40,678 nucleotides of DNA from Streptomyces sp. NRRL S-118 (GTDB taxonomy: Bacteria > Actinomycetota > Actinomycetes > Streptomycetales > Streptomycetaceae). The position numbers and the translations under genes are program-made. Each line of letters starts with the position of its first letter. Positions within the stretch are counted from its first letter, which is position 1. The stretch spans positions 64,226 to 104,903 of the forward strand of contig NZ_KL591028.1 in NCBI RefSeq assembly GCF_000716335.1, in the 5' to 3' direction. The notes below the pieces were generated by a model, which searched no databases, was not told the origin of the DNA, and worked only from the letters and a program-made list of their open reading frames with translations. This document shows positions 13,817-21,687 of this stretch, piece after piece.

Positions 13817-15543
13817 GCGCCGAAGACCTGCGTCCACCACGGCCCGCCGGCCTGCTCGTGGATCCCGATCCCGATCTCCTTGAACGAGCAGTTGAGTATG
13901 TTCGCCCGGTGGCCGGAGCTGTTCATCCACGCGTCCATCACCTGGTCGGGCGTCTGCTGCCCACGGGCTATGTTCTCTCCGTACGTGCTCCACTCGTACC
14001 CGGCCGCGGTGACGCGCTCCCCCGGGCCCTCGCCGTCCGGGTTGGTGTGGTCGAAGAAGTCCCGGGCGTCCATGTCCGCCGAGTGGCGCTGCGCCGCCGT
14101 GTCCAGTCGGCTGTTCTGCCGTACGGGCCCGCAACCGCTCTTGGCGCGCTCGGCGTTGACCAGTTCCGTGACCCGCTGGGCGAAGGAGGAGCCGGTGGCC
14201 GGCGGCCGCGGTGTGGCGGGGGCCTGCCGTGGGACGGTCCGCACCACGGTCCTGCTCGGGGTGGGCTTCGGGGTGGGCGACGCCTTCTTGCTCGGTGACG
14301 TCGAGGGGCTGGGCTTGGGGGAGGGGGATGCCGACGCCGACGCCGACGGTGACGGCGACGCGGTGGAGGCGGATGGCGACGCGGTGAGCGGCGCCGCGGG
14401 CAGGGATGCCTCCGGTGCCGCCCCGGACTGGGTGACGACGGTGTCCCCGCCCTCGCCCGGCGACAGGGTGGACAGAGCCACGACACCGCCTCCGCCCAGC
14501 AGCAGGGTGACGCCCCCCACCACGGCCACCCGCCGCTGCCGGGACTGCCTGGCCTGCTTGCGCCGCCGTTCCGTGCGGGGCCGGGGCACCAGGGGAATCT
14601 GCGCGGTATGTCCGGCGGCGTCCCCGACGGGTGCCGCATCGCCGAGCTGCCCGCCCTGTCCGCCCTGTCCGCCGGGGCCGAAGTGACCGCCCGCGTCCGC
14701 CGGCGTCGCCAGGGTGTCGTGCGCCGCCGGTACGGCGCCGACGTTCTGCGCCCGCATGCCCGCCCAGGCCGACAACGCGGCGCTCACCGGCAGCAGCCCC
14801 AGGCCCACGAGCAGACCCTCGGCCGGGACGAGACCGCTCTCGTAGCCCGAGCAGACCGTGCAGTCGCGGGTGTGCCGGGCGATCCGCTTGCGCCACAGCG
14901 CCGACGGGGCACCGTCCCACGCGCCCAGTACGTCGTCGAGCAGCACGCAGCGCGGTACCGCGGACAACGCCCGGACGACCAGCCGCGCCGTCTCCAGCTG
15001 CGCCTTCATGCGCTGCACGCGTACCGCGGTGTGCTGGGTCGACAGTTCCATCGCGGCGGCCACCTCGGCGCGGGTCAGCTCGCCGGCGGCCTCCAGCCAC
15101 CACAGCGACAGCAGCGACCGGTCGTCGGCGTCGAGCCACCGGGTCGCCTCGGCGACCTCGCGGCGCTGCCCGGACAGACCCAGCCGCAGGATGGTCAGGT
15201 CCGCGAAGTCCGCGCCGGGATCGGCGACGTCGTGCGCGTCGCGCACATCGCCCCCGGAGTCGAAGGCGTGCTGAGATGCCTGCCAGTGGCTGCGGATCCG
15301 GTTCATCGCGATGGCCACCAGCCACGACCGGAAGCTGCCGGGGTCGCGCAGGCCGCCCAGACCGCGCAGGGCCCCGATCATGGTCTCCTGCACCACGTCG
15401 TCGACATCCGCATGGCCGTTCAGCGCCCGGCCCACGATGTTGTAGACGAGGGGGAGGTAAGCGGCGACGAGCTTGTCCTGCGCCCAGAGCTCCCCGGCCT
15501 GTGCTGCCCTGATCACTGAGGCTTCCCGCTCGAGATCCACCAT
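13807..15543 (-). CDS. ECF-type sigma factor fused to zinc-site, membrane segment and CAP domain
   Basis: A 578-residue multidomain protein. Residues 20-90 are sigma region 2 (VDDVVQETMIGALRGL, FRSWLVAIAMNRIRSHW). Residues about 125-195 are region 4 (LDADDRSLLSLWWLEAAGEL, then an HTH with VAAAMELSTQHTAVRVQRMK). At 224-231 is H-x3-C-x2-C (HTRDCTVC), the zinc signature of anti-sigma ZAS domains. Residues 238-260 are moderately hydrophobic. Residues 339-360 form a clear membrane helix preceded by a basic patch, which predicts N-inside, C-outside. A Ser/Pro/Ala linker (385-450) leads to a CAP/SCP-PR1 domain (452-578) with H487, E523 and H545 at the usual site. ATG 15543 follows GGGAGGAAAG. It could sense the cell surface and steer transcription directly. 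A typical ECF sigma factor has about 200 residues. Confidence 0.9.
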   Translation of the reverse strand: MVDLEREASVIRAAQAGELWAQDKLVAAYLPLVYNIVGRALNGHADVDDVVQETMIGALRGLGGLRDPGSFRSWLVAIAMNRIRSHWQASQHAFDSGGDVRDAHDVADPGADFADLTILRLGLSGQRREVAEATRWLDADDRSLLSLWWLEAAGELTRAEVAAAMELSTQHTAVRVQRMKAQLETARLVVRALSAVPRCVLLDDVLGAWDGAPSALWRKRIARHTRDCTVCSGYESGLVPAEGLLVGLGLLPVSAALSAWAGMRAQNVGAVPAAHDTLATPADAGGHFGPGGQGGQGGQLGDAAPVGDAAGHTAQIPLVPRPRTERRRKQARQSRQRRVAVVGGVTLLLGGGGVVALSTLSPGEGGDTVVTQSGAAPEASLPAAPLTASPSASTASPSPSASASASPSPKPSPSTSPSKKASPTPKPTPSRTVVRTVPRQAPATPRPPATGSSFAQRVTELVNAERAKSGCGPVRQNSRLDTAAQRHSADMDARDFFDHTNPDGEGPGERVTAAGYEWSTYGENIARGQQTPDQVMDAWMNSSGHRANILNCSFKEIGIGIHEQAGGPWWTQVFGAQR

Positions 15544-15620
15544 TTGACCACTTTCCTCCCCGGGGTAACCCCCGTGCGACCTGTCCTGTCCACCAAGGAG
15601 ATACGAGCGTGGCGGCCGCG

Positions 15621-15649
15621 ATAACAAAAACCGGCTGCGATGATGTCAA
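15621..15649 (-). promoter_or_regulatory. Promoter of the sigma-CAP gene
   Basis: On the minus strand TTGACA (15649-15644) and TGTTAT (15626-15621) are 17 bases apart, near the vegetative consensus. Transcription would start near 15614, about 70 bases before the ATG. The rest of 15650-15858 has no credible gene. Confidence 0.65.
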
Positions 15650-15724
15650 ACGTTTGTCCGGCCCGTGGAGGCCGGTGTCCCGGTGGGTGTCCCCGTCGGC
15701 GGCCCGGAGGGTATCCGGGGCACG

Positions 15725-15778
15725 TCACGGCTCCGGGTCCACTGCTCCCCGGATCACGGCTCCCGGGGTCACGGCTCC
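15725..15778. repeat. Short G+C-rich direct repeats
   Basis: TCACGGCTCC occurs at 15725, 15754 and 15769, within a stretch of CCGG-rich near-repeats that has no coding support. The function is unknown; it may be simple slippage. Confidence 0.45.
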
Positions 15779-15858
15779 CGGTGTCCCCGCTCTCCGGGGC
15801 CCTCACGCGGCGGGTGCCCGGGTCGCGGAGCCGGGAGCGGCGTCGTAGACCTGAGGGC

Positions 15859-16044
15859 ATGAGCGAAGAGAAGACCGCATGGCATCCGGGGGAGATCGTG
15901 CCGGCCGGTGGCATCCATGAGTGCGACTGCGGTGCCGGGCACCACTGGAGCACGGATGTGAAGGGGCACCGCTTCCCGCCCCTGCCGAGCGGCTGCACCG
16001 GCGGCTCCTGGTCCCTGAAGACCGACGCGCATCCCGACGCCTGA
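15859..16044 (+). CDS. Small Cys/His-containing hypothetical protein (61 aa)
   Basis: ATG 15859 (MSEEKTAWHPGEIVPAGGIH) follows GAGGG. The 61-residue product contains CDCGAGHHW and a later Cys (SGCTGG), with FPPLP between, so a small metal-bound fold is possible. It resembles short proteins of the form KPG-x-VPxSGIYxCxxCG with FPP that carry a ribbon-like site, but the second CxxC is not complete here (C-D-C-G). No named family is claimed. It stands alone, with VOC on the opposite strand 42 bases downstream. Confidence 0.68.
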   Translation: MSEEKTAWHPGEIVPAGGIHECDCGAGHHWSTDVKGHRFPPLPSGCTGGSWSLKTDAHPDA

Positions 16045-16086
16045 CGGGTCGCGGTACCGGCGCGGCACGGACAGGCGGTCCCGGGG

Positions 16087-16506
16087 TCAGGCCGGGGCGG
16101 GAGGTGTGACGGCGACGAGTTCGACCTCGAACCCGTCGTCGTTCTCCAGGTAGGCGGCGTAGTGCCGGCCGCCGCCGGCGTAAGGATGCCGCTCGGGGAA
16201 CAGGATCCGCCACCCGTGTTGAGCGGCGTCGGCGGTCAGCACGTCGACGGTCGCGGCGTCCTCGACGTGGAAGGCCAGGTGGTTCAGGCCGGGCCGGCGG
16301 CGGTCGTGGAGCTCGGCGGTGAGCGCCGGGGACTGCTCGACCACCAGGTACGTCGCCCCCAGCCGCCAGCTCCGGCCCGCCGCCCAGGTCTGGAAGGGGA
16401 CGTACCCCAGCGCCTCCAGCAGCCACCCGAGCGAGGCGATCGCGCGGGGGAGGTCCGGCACCCACAGCTCGACGTGGTGCAGCGTGCCGTGCGCGGGCCG
16501 GCTCAT
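16087..16506 (-). CDS. VOC family protein (single module)
   Basis: A 139-residue protein with two beta-alpha-beta-beta-beta units of the vicinal oxygen chelate fold. It starts GTLHHVELWVPDLPRAIASL (first metal His at HHVEL), continues with GLNHLAFHVEDAATVDVL (second His at NHLAF), and ends with YLENDDGFEVELVAV (the Glu ligand at EVELV). Three ligands therefore appear conserved, as in glyoxalase I-like and ring-cleavage enzymes. The substrate is unknown. It lies 278 bases downstream of the MarR gene on the same strand and may share its transcript. The intervening stretch shows no convincing gene. Confidence 0.88.
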   Translation of the reverse strand: MSRPAHGTLHHVELWVPDLPRAIASLGWLLEALGYVPFQTWAAGRSWRLGATYLVVEQSPALTAELHDRRRPGLNHLAFHVEDAATVDVLTADAAQHGWRILFPERHPYAGGGRHYAAYLENDDGFEVELVAVTPPAPA

Positions 16507-16784
16507 GCCGCCGCCCCCGTGGCGTGACCGGCACGGCCGGCGCGGGCCCCGCGGTGAGGCGTGCCGCGCCGCGTGCGCCCGCGGGGCCCCGCGTCGGTCG
16601 GGCAGCGGTCCTGGCCGGAACCTCCGGTGTCGGCTTCGTGGAGCACCCGCGTGCCTTCCCGGCCGTCGCCCACGGCGCACCGGCCCGCTCGGTGGATTTC
16701 GCTCGACACCCCGGAAGGTACCCCCTCGTCCCGTCCTGGCCGCACCCTGTGCCCCGTGCCCCGTGTTCCTGTTGTCCCGTCGGG

Positions 16785-17243
16785 TCACACGACGACGTGC
16801 CCGGCGTTCTCGATCATGCGGCGCAGCACCTTGAGGGTCGTGACGTAGTCCGCGTCGTCGACGCCGTCGTGCAGACGCGCCCGCCAGCCGGGAGCATGTT
16901 CCTTGATCCGGACCCGTGCCGTCTCGCCCGCGTCGGTGATCCACAGGCGCCCCCCGTCGTCGCGCCGCAGCCAGCCGCGCTCGACGAGCCGGCCGGACTC
17001 CGCCTCCAGGTCGTCCCCGTCCCGCAGGAACTCCCGCATCTGCGCCACCAGCTGCGCCACGGTCCGCCCCCGGCCGTCCGGGTTCAGATCGTGCACGGAC
17101 AGATGGCGCAGCAGCCAGTACTGGGGCTGGCTCGTGCCCAGTTCGGCCATCTCGCCGCGGATGTGCCCGATCACCGCTTCGTAGGCGACTTTGGTCCAGT
17201 ATCCGATCGGCTGCTCGGCCAGCTCGATGTCCGCGGGGTCCAT
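16785..17243 (-). CDS. MarR-family transcriptional regulator
   Basis: The 152-residue protein starts at ATG 17243 after GGAGG with ideal spacing. A winged helix is recognisable: TSQPQYWLLRHLSVHDLNPD (helix 2-3 region), AQLVAQMREFL (recognition helix area) and the wing LVERGWLRRDDGGRLWITDA. The ends, ADIELAEQPIGYWTKVAYEA and LKVLRRMIENAG, form the dimerisation helices. It probably represses its own promoter: a perfect 6-4-6 dyad sits between the -35 and -10 elements just upstream. A likely target besides itself is the VOC gene downstream. Confidence 0.88.
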   Translation of the reverse strand: MDPADIELAEQPIGYWTKVAYEAVIGHIRGEMAELGTSQPQYWLLRHLSVHDLNPDGRGRTVAQLVAQMREFLRDGDDLEAESGRLVERGWLRRDDGGRLWITDAGETARVRIKEHAPGWRARLHDGVDDADYVTTLKVLRRMIENAGHVVV

Positions 17244-17286
17244 GCCCGTCCTCCTGTGTCCGCGCTGTTTCCTGCACTGCTCGCGA

Positions 17287-17316
17287 ACGTACGAGCTCAA
17301 GCGGACTTGAGGTCAA
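17287..17316 (-). promoter_or_regulatory. MarR promoter with internal operator dyad
   Basis: On the minus strand TTGACC (17316-17311) and TACGTT (17292-17287) are 18 bases apart. The dyad CTCAAG-CGGA-CTTGAG (17296-17311) overlaps the last base of the -35 element and fills the spacer. This geometry predicts repression by a dimer. Confidence 0.6.
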
Positions 17317-17540
17317 GGCTCCGGCCGGCGCCTCGGGGTGACGGCGGCCGCCCGGGCCGTACGCGCGCGGCCGCAAGGCGCGGCGCCACGCGGACTCTCC
17401 AGGAGTCGGTTCCCGTTCAACCTCTGCACGTCGTCATGGAGGGGCAACTCCCCGCGCGGCAAGGAGCTTCAGCATCTTCCGACTCCTCTTCCAGGCCGGC
17501 GGTGTGCCGGTGCTGGACCCTGGGGCGCGTCAGGTGCGGG

Positions 17541-17737
17541 GACGGACCGGCGTTCACCGCGCTGGCCACCGCCACCTGCACGGGCATTCCGGACGGCACC
17601 TGCACCGACGCGGTCAGCGGTGACACGCGGGTCGTCACCGACGGCAGGCTCACCGTCGCCGCGCCCGGCAAGGGAAACGTGCGGGTGTACGTCCTGGGTG
17701 GCGCCGGCAGGATCGGCACGGCGGGCCCGTACCTGAA
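17541..17737 (+). pseudogene. Alpha-amylase C-terminal domain remnant
   Basis: About 65 codons read DGPAFTALATATCTGIPDGT, then a Cys/Val segment (CTDAVSGD), GRLTVAAPGKGNVRVYVLGG and GRIGTAGPYLK. This is the layout of the beta-sandwich at the end of GH13 alpha-amylases: Cys pair, ...GTYxD..SGD..., ...VxVPAKGxVRVYVL. There is no catalytic barrel upstream (17317-17540 has no coding signal) and no stop near its former end. A strong hairpin 21 bases downstream is where a terminator would be. The assignment rests on motif resemblance only. Confidence 0.4.
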
Positions 17738-17758
17738 GCAGCCCGCCCGGATCCGCCG

Positions 17759-17791
17759 TGCGGGGCCGGCAGCACACCTGCCGGCCCCGCA
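17759..17791 (+). terminator. Strong hairpin terminator after the amylase remnant
   Basis: A perfect 14-bp stem (TGCGGGGCCGGCAG at 17759-17772; complement at 17778-17791) with a CACAC loop. It also lies 100 bases beyond the stop of the convergent winged-helix gene at 17891. Confidence 0.8.
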
Positions 17792-17890
17792 CCACCGGTT
17801 CGGTCCGAGCCCGGTCCGCCCCCTGGGTCCGGTGCGCTCATGCCCGGCCCACCCTCCCACGGACCCGGCCCCGGCCGCGGAGACAGAGCC

Positions 17891-18982
17891 CTAGACGAGG
17901 TGCAGCCGCGCCTCCGGCAGGCCCCGTGCCGAGGCCAGCACGGTGGCCTCGGCTGCCAGCGTCCTGCGGACCGTGGAGGACAGCCGTCGGAACGGAGTGA
18001 CCGTCAGCTCCAGCCTGCGGCCGGCGGTCCTGGCGCGCCACGTGCCGGCGATCTCGCACCCGACGAGCAGTGCCCCGGGACCGCCGATGGCGCGCCAGAT
18101 CTCCTTCTGCCTCGCCTTGTCCGGCACGACCAGGTCCCGGTCGCGCGCCTGGAGGAACGGGTCGCCCGGCGGCAGCAGCCGTACCAGTCCCTGGTCCCGC
18201 GCGGAACGCAACGCGTCCAGGTCGGCGGCAGGCAGCCATGCGGTCCTCCCGCCCAGGGACACCTCGGCCAGGTCGTCCGGCCACACCGACGCGATGACGG
18301 CCGGCCGGGTGCCGAAGTACTTCGCCACGTCGGCGGGCGTGGCCGGCCCGAGGAGACGCAGATAGGCGCGGACCAGCTCCGCCGTACCGGACGCCTTCAC
18401 CGGAACGCGGAACTCCGCGTCCAGCGGGGCCAGTACGGTCCTGCCGCCCTTCGGGATGACGCGCACCCCGCCCGCCAGGCCGGCCTGCTGGAAGAGCAGC
18501 CCGGAGATGTGCTGCGCACCGCACCTCGCGCACCAGTACGTCAGCGAGTGAGGCACCGAGGAGCTGACCGCCGTACTGACGTCACCCTTGGCCATCGGTG
18601 CGGTCACCACCGCGCGGAACGCCTCGGCGGTGGCCCGGAACGCCTCGACACCCAGGTGCGCCCCCTCCTTGATGACCGCCGTGTCGATGCGCGCCGTCGC
18701 GTCGGCGTCGTCCAGCGGCCAGAGCGCGGCGGCGAGCCCGGCCAGGTCCGCGCGACGATGCAGATGGGGCGCACCCCGGAACGACCAGACCAGCTCCAGC
18801 CCCTGCCCTTCCGGTGCCGCCCCCCGCGCGGCCAGCGCCGCTCGCGCCGAACCGGTGGGCGTGTCCTGGACCCCGAGGACGAGCACGTCGGGCACGGGGG
18901 AGGAGCGGGCGAACCCGTGCGCCGCCACCCGGTAAGCCAGCACCTGCCCGCGGTCCACTTCGTCCCGGTTCCTACTGCTCAC
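17891..18982 (-). CDS. HTH_42 winged-helix protein (AlkZ/YcaQ-like)
   Basis: The 363-residue protein belongs to the HTH_42 group of tandem winged-helix proteins, some of which (AlkZ, AlkX/YcaQ) are DNA glycosylases. Evidence is the N-terminal VLVLGVQDTPTGSARAALAA (helix with Gln-Asp at the position where family enzymes carry Q-x-Q or Q-x-D), ELVRAYLRLLGPATPADVAK followed by YFG (second winged helix), WLPAADLDALRSA, and LLPPGDPFLQARDRDLVVPD, then IWRAIGGPGALLVGCEIAGTW. The catalytic pair is not an exact match, so repair activity is uncertain. GTG 18982 follows GGAAGGA at 7 bases and is preferred to GTG 19012. The protein is cytosolic and divergent from the GNAT gene. Confidence 0.85.
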   Translation of the reverse strand: MSSRNRDEVDRGQVLAYRVAAHGFARSSPVPDVLVLGVQDTPTGSARAALAARGAAPEGQGLELVWSFRGAPHLHRRADLAGLAAALWPLDDADATARIDTAVIKEGAHLGVEAFRATAEAFRAVVTAPMAKGDVSTAVSSSVPHSLTYWCARCGAQHISGLLFQQAGLAGGVRVIPKGGRTVLAPLDAEFRVPVKASGTAELVRAYLRLLGPATPADVAKYFGTRPAVIASVWPDDLAEVSLGGRTAWLPAADLDALRSARDQGLVRLLPPGDPFLQARDRDLVVPDKARQKEIWRAIGGPGALLVGCEIAGTWRARTAGRRLELTVTPFRRLSSTVRRTLAAEATVLASARGLPEARLHLV

Positions 18983-19092
18983 GGCCGTATCCTTCCGCCC
19001 CCGTACCCCCACCGTACCGGCGCGAACGACCCGGGCGGAGCGGCGGAAACCCGCGACGCGCGAGGCAGGTTGCTCCTCCTAGGATCGTTCCC

Positions 19093-19854
19093 ATGCCCAG
19101 CTCCGAGCTCCAGAGAATCAACGCCTTCCTGTCGGACTTCGCCCGGCGCCAGTCGGCACGCAGCGTCGACCTTCCCGGCGGTTTCGCGGTGTACGACGAC
19201 GCCTTCGCCCACTCCCACGCGGACAACCAGGTCGTCATCGACGGAGCCGTCGATCCCGAGGCCCTCCCGGCCGTCGTCGAAGAGGCGCTCGGGCACCTGC
19301 CTCACCGGATGGTCTCCGTCCTGGACGACGCAACGGGGACGGCGTGCGCGGAGCCGCTCCTGCGAGCGGGGTACACGCACAGCCCCTACCTGGTCATGGT
19401 GCACACGGGTCCCGTGCCGGTCGGGGGCCCCGCGGAGTCGGTGGATCTGGAGGCCCTCAGGGGACCGCTCACCGAGCGGTGGCGGCAATTCCTCCCGGAC
19501 GTGGACGACGAGGTCGTCCGTCAGCTCGTGGAGCGGCGCGCCGCTCGCCGGCGCGGCGCCGCCGTCGTCCACTTCCTCGGTGCCCGGACGGAGCGGGGCG
19601 ATGTCGCCTCGTGGGCCGACCTCTACCTGGAACCGGCGAGCGACGTCGCCCAGATCGAGGACCTGATCACCGCGGAGCCCCACCTCGGGCGCGGCTACGG
19701 CGACGCCGTTCTGACGACCGCACTCCGTATGGCCGTCGACGCCGGCTGCGGTACACGGTTCCTGACCGCCGACGCGGACGACTGGCCCCGGCACTGGTAC
19801 GAGCGCCGCGGCTTCACGGTCGTCGGCCGCTCGCACTGCTTCGCACGCGAATGA
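19093..19854 (+). CDS. GNAT-family N-acetyltransferase
   Basis: A 253-residue protein. The C-terminal half (about 145-250) is the GNAT acetyl-CoA domain: WADLYLEPASDVAQIEDLIT, then HLGRGYGDAVLTTALRMAVD, in which GRGYG is the pyrophosphate-binding loop, FLTADADDWPRHWYERRGFT, and a final VVGRSHCF. The N-terminal half (LPGGFAVYDDAFAHSHADNQ, LPHRMVSVLDD) is a GNAT-like but degenerate copy, as in two-domain members. The acceptor is unknown. ATG 19093 has AGGA upstream. Bases 19855-20149 downstream hold no gene that I can support. Confidence 0.88.
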   Translation: MPSSELQRINAFLSDFARRQSARSVDLPGGFAVYDDAFAHSHADNQVVIDGAVDPEALPAVVEEALGHLPHRMVSVLDDATGTACAEPLLRAGYTHSPYLVMVHTGPVPVGGPAESVDLEALRGPLTERWRQFLPDVDDEVVRQLVERRAARRRGAAVVHFLGARTERGDVASWADLYLEPASDVAQIEDLITAEPHLGRGYGDAVLTTALRMAVDAGCGTRFLTADADDWPRHWYERRGFTVVGRSHCFARE

Positions 19855-20149
19855 CGCGCGCGGCCGCAGGCCACGGCCACCGGTCCCGCTGCACCCGGCC
19901 CGGCGGCCCGCGGCCCGCGGTTCTCGCGTCCTCATGGCCGCGGTGGGCGAACGACTGCGTGTACCGACGGTCACTTCGGTCCGGGCGGCCGCCCGGCGGA
20001 GGCGGCGCTCCGCGCCCTTCCGCGCGCAGGTACGGTGATCCTTCGCCGTCGGCCACCGGCGGAAGGGCCGCCACCCGGCGCGCTCACGGTGCCACGGCGG
20101 GCGCGCCGGACGACGGCACAGCATCCGCGGGTGAAGGGACCGGTCGACC

Positions 20150-20578
20150 ATGAGTCAGCGTCAGCAAGCACTGCCCTACGGGACCACGGAGGCGACGTCG
20201 CCCTTCGGCCTGGGGCTCCACCATGTGCAGCTCGCCCTCCCGCCGGGCGAGGAGGAGGTGTGCCGGCGCTTCTACGTGGACGTGCTCGGCATGACCGAGG
20301 TGGAGAAGCCGCCCGTGCTCGCGGCGCGCGGCGGCCTGTGGGTGCGCTCCGACGCCCTGGAGATACACCTCGGCGTCGAGGAGGACTTCCGCCCGGCCCG
20401 CAAGGCCCACCCCGGCATCCTGGTCGCCGACCTGGACGCGCTGGCCGCGCGGCTGACCGCCCACGGCGTCGAGGTGACCCGGGACGACGACTTCCCCGGC
20501 CACCGCCGCTTCTACGCCGCCGACTGCCACGGGAACCGGCTCGAATTCCTCTCCCCTCGCACGACTCACGAGTCCTGA
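20150..20578 (+). CDS. VOC family protein
   Basis: A 142-residue glyoxalase-fold protein. Ligand-type residues occur at HH24-25 (LGLHHVQLAL), H73 (ALEIHLGVEEDF) or H87 (KAHPGI), and E132 (NRLEFLSP). FYVDVLGMTEVEKPP and VADLDALAARLTAHGVEVTR are typical of VOC proteins. It is one of three VOC genes in the window, all of different subgroups. Start ATG 20150 lies after GAAGGGA. The gene is followed 91 bases later by the FBP gene on the same strand, which may be co-transcribed. Confidence 0.9.
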   Translation: MSQRQQALPYGTTEATSPFGLGLHHVQLALPPGEEEVCRRFYVDVLGMTEVEKPPVLAARGGLWVRSDALEIHLGVEEDFRPARKAHPGILVADLDALAARLTAHGVEVTRDDDFPGHRRFYAADCHGNRLEFLSPRTTHES

Positions 20579-20669
20579 CGCGTTCCGGCGAGCCCTCCCG
20601 GTACCGGAGCGGCGGACCGGGCGGATAATCGGATGCGGCGTGAGCTGCGGGTACGTAAGGTCGGCGCAC

Positions 20670-21173
20670 GTGGAACCGCTCAGTGAGAAACAGATCCGTA
20701 CGTCCTTCGTGAACTGCACCAAAGGTGATGCGGCGCGGCTGAGGCTGCCGCTCGACTTCGCCGAGCTGCCGTGGGAGGACCTGGACTTCCTGGGATGGGT
20801 GGACCCGGGTGCGCCGCTCCGCGCCCACCTCGTCCTGCCCCGGGCGGACGGGCCCTTGGGCGTCGCCCTGCGCGTCCCGGCCGTGAGCCGCACCAGCGCG
20901 GTGAAGTCCAGCCTGTGCCAGATCTGCCTGACGGGACACGCCTCCTCCGGCGTCGGCCTGTTCGCCGCTCCCTTGGCGGGTGCGCGCGGCCGCGAGGGCA
21001 ACACGGTCGGCATCTACCTCTGCGCCGACCTCGCCTGCCCGCTGTACCTGCGCGGCAAGCGGCAGCCGAAACTGCGCGCCGGCCGCCATGAGGAGACCCT
21101 CACCGTGGAGGAGCGCATCGAGCGCATGTCGGCCAACCTCGACGCCTTCGTCGCCAAGGTCACCGGGGCCTGA
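20670..21173 (+). CDS. FBP-domain (elongation factor G-binding, treble-clef zinc finger) protein
   Basis: The 167-residue protein begins at GTG 20670 (VEPLSEKQIRTSFVNCTKGD) behind AAGG. It matches the C-terminal FBP domain of FusB-type proteins: PWEDLDFLGWVDPGAPLRAH, the zinc site C-x2-C (SLCQICLTGH) paired with CADLAC, and YLRGKRQPKLRAGRHEETLT near the end. FusB proteins bind elongation factor G and rescue stalled ribosomes, giving fusidic acid resistance in staphylococci. Actinobacterial single-domain homologues are common and their role is not established. Followed by the HIT gene after 31 bases, so co-transcription is likely. Confidence 0.9.
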   Translation: MEPLSEKQIRTSFVNCTKGDAARLRLPLDFAELPWEDLDFLGWVDPGAPLRAHLVLPRADGPLGVALRVPAVSRTSAVKSSLCQICLTGHASSGVGLFAAPLAGARGREGNTVGIYLCADLACPLYLRGKRQPKLRAGRHEETLTVEERIERMSANLDAFVAKVTGA

Positions 21174-21204
21174 GCCGGCCCGCCGTTCGGTAGGGTCACC
21201 GCCC

Positions 21205-21678
21205 ATGGGTGACGACTGGCGCGAGGACCGCATCGGCAGCGCACTGCGGGGTGAGAACCCCACGGTGCTGAGACGCCTGGACGCGGGCTTCGCGGTGATC
21301 GGGGACGTCCAGTTCCTCCCCGGGTACGCGGTGCTCCTGACGGACGATCCCGCTGTGCAGCGGCTGTCCGGCCTGCCGCGGCACAAGCGCCTGGCCTTCC
21401 TGTCGGACATGGACCGGCTGGGGGAGGCCGTCGAGCGCGCCTGCGAGCGGCTGGACGCCGGCTTCCGGCGGGTGAACCTGGAGATCCTCGGCAACACCGA
21501 CGGCTTCCTGCACGCCCATGTCTGGCCGCGCTTCACGTGGGAGCCGGCCGGTCTCGTCGGTCGCCCGGTGTGGCTGTACCCGCGCGACAGGTGGAGCGAC
21601 GAGCGGTACGCGCTCGGTCCGCGGCACGCGGCTGTGCGCGAGGCGATCGGTGAGGAACTGGACCGGCTCGGCGGCTGA
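21205..21678 (+). CDS. HIT-like family protein (dinucleoside polyphosphate hydrolase type)
   Basis: A 157-residue protein with a histidine triad-like segment LEILGNTDGFLHAHVWPRFT (H-x-H-x-x-PR), typical of streptomycete diadenosine tetraphosphate hydrolase annotations. Upstream are FAVIGDVQFLPGYAVLLTDD and LSDMDRLGEAVERAC, forming the usual HIT core. The last His of a full HxHxHxx triad is replaced by Pro-Arg, as in the HIT-like branch, so the nucleotidyl-transfer activity is less certain. ATG 21205 has TAGGG upstream. Probably in an operon with the FBP gene before it and the membrane gene after it. Confidence 0.85.
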   Translation: MGDDWREDRIGSALRGENPTVLRRLDAGFAVIGDVQFLPGYAVLLTDDPAVQRLSGLPRHKRLAFLSDMDRLGEAVERACERLDAGFRRVNLEILGNTDGFLHAHVWPRFTWEPAGLVGRPVWLYPRDRWSDERYALGPRHAAVREAIGEELDRLGG

Positions 21679-21687
21679 GAGGATTCC

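Noticed and set aside
14260..14400. Short-period DNA repeats resembling a satellite
   Set aside because: They encode the Ser/Pro/Ala linker of the sigma-CAP protein, so they are codon-level repetition.
12680..15649. A 989-codon minus-strand open frame
   Set aside because: Covers the sigma-CAP gene and others in another frame; low-complexity Arg/Gly/Ala text.
16507..16784. Minus-strand 80-codon frame between MarR and VOC
   Set aside because: Arg/Gly-rich with no start site or motif; treated as non-coding.
19855..20149. Several short frames between the GNAT and VOC genes
   Set aside because: Conflicting strands, no ribosome sites, no motifs; no gene supported.
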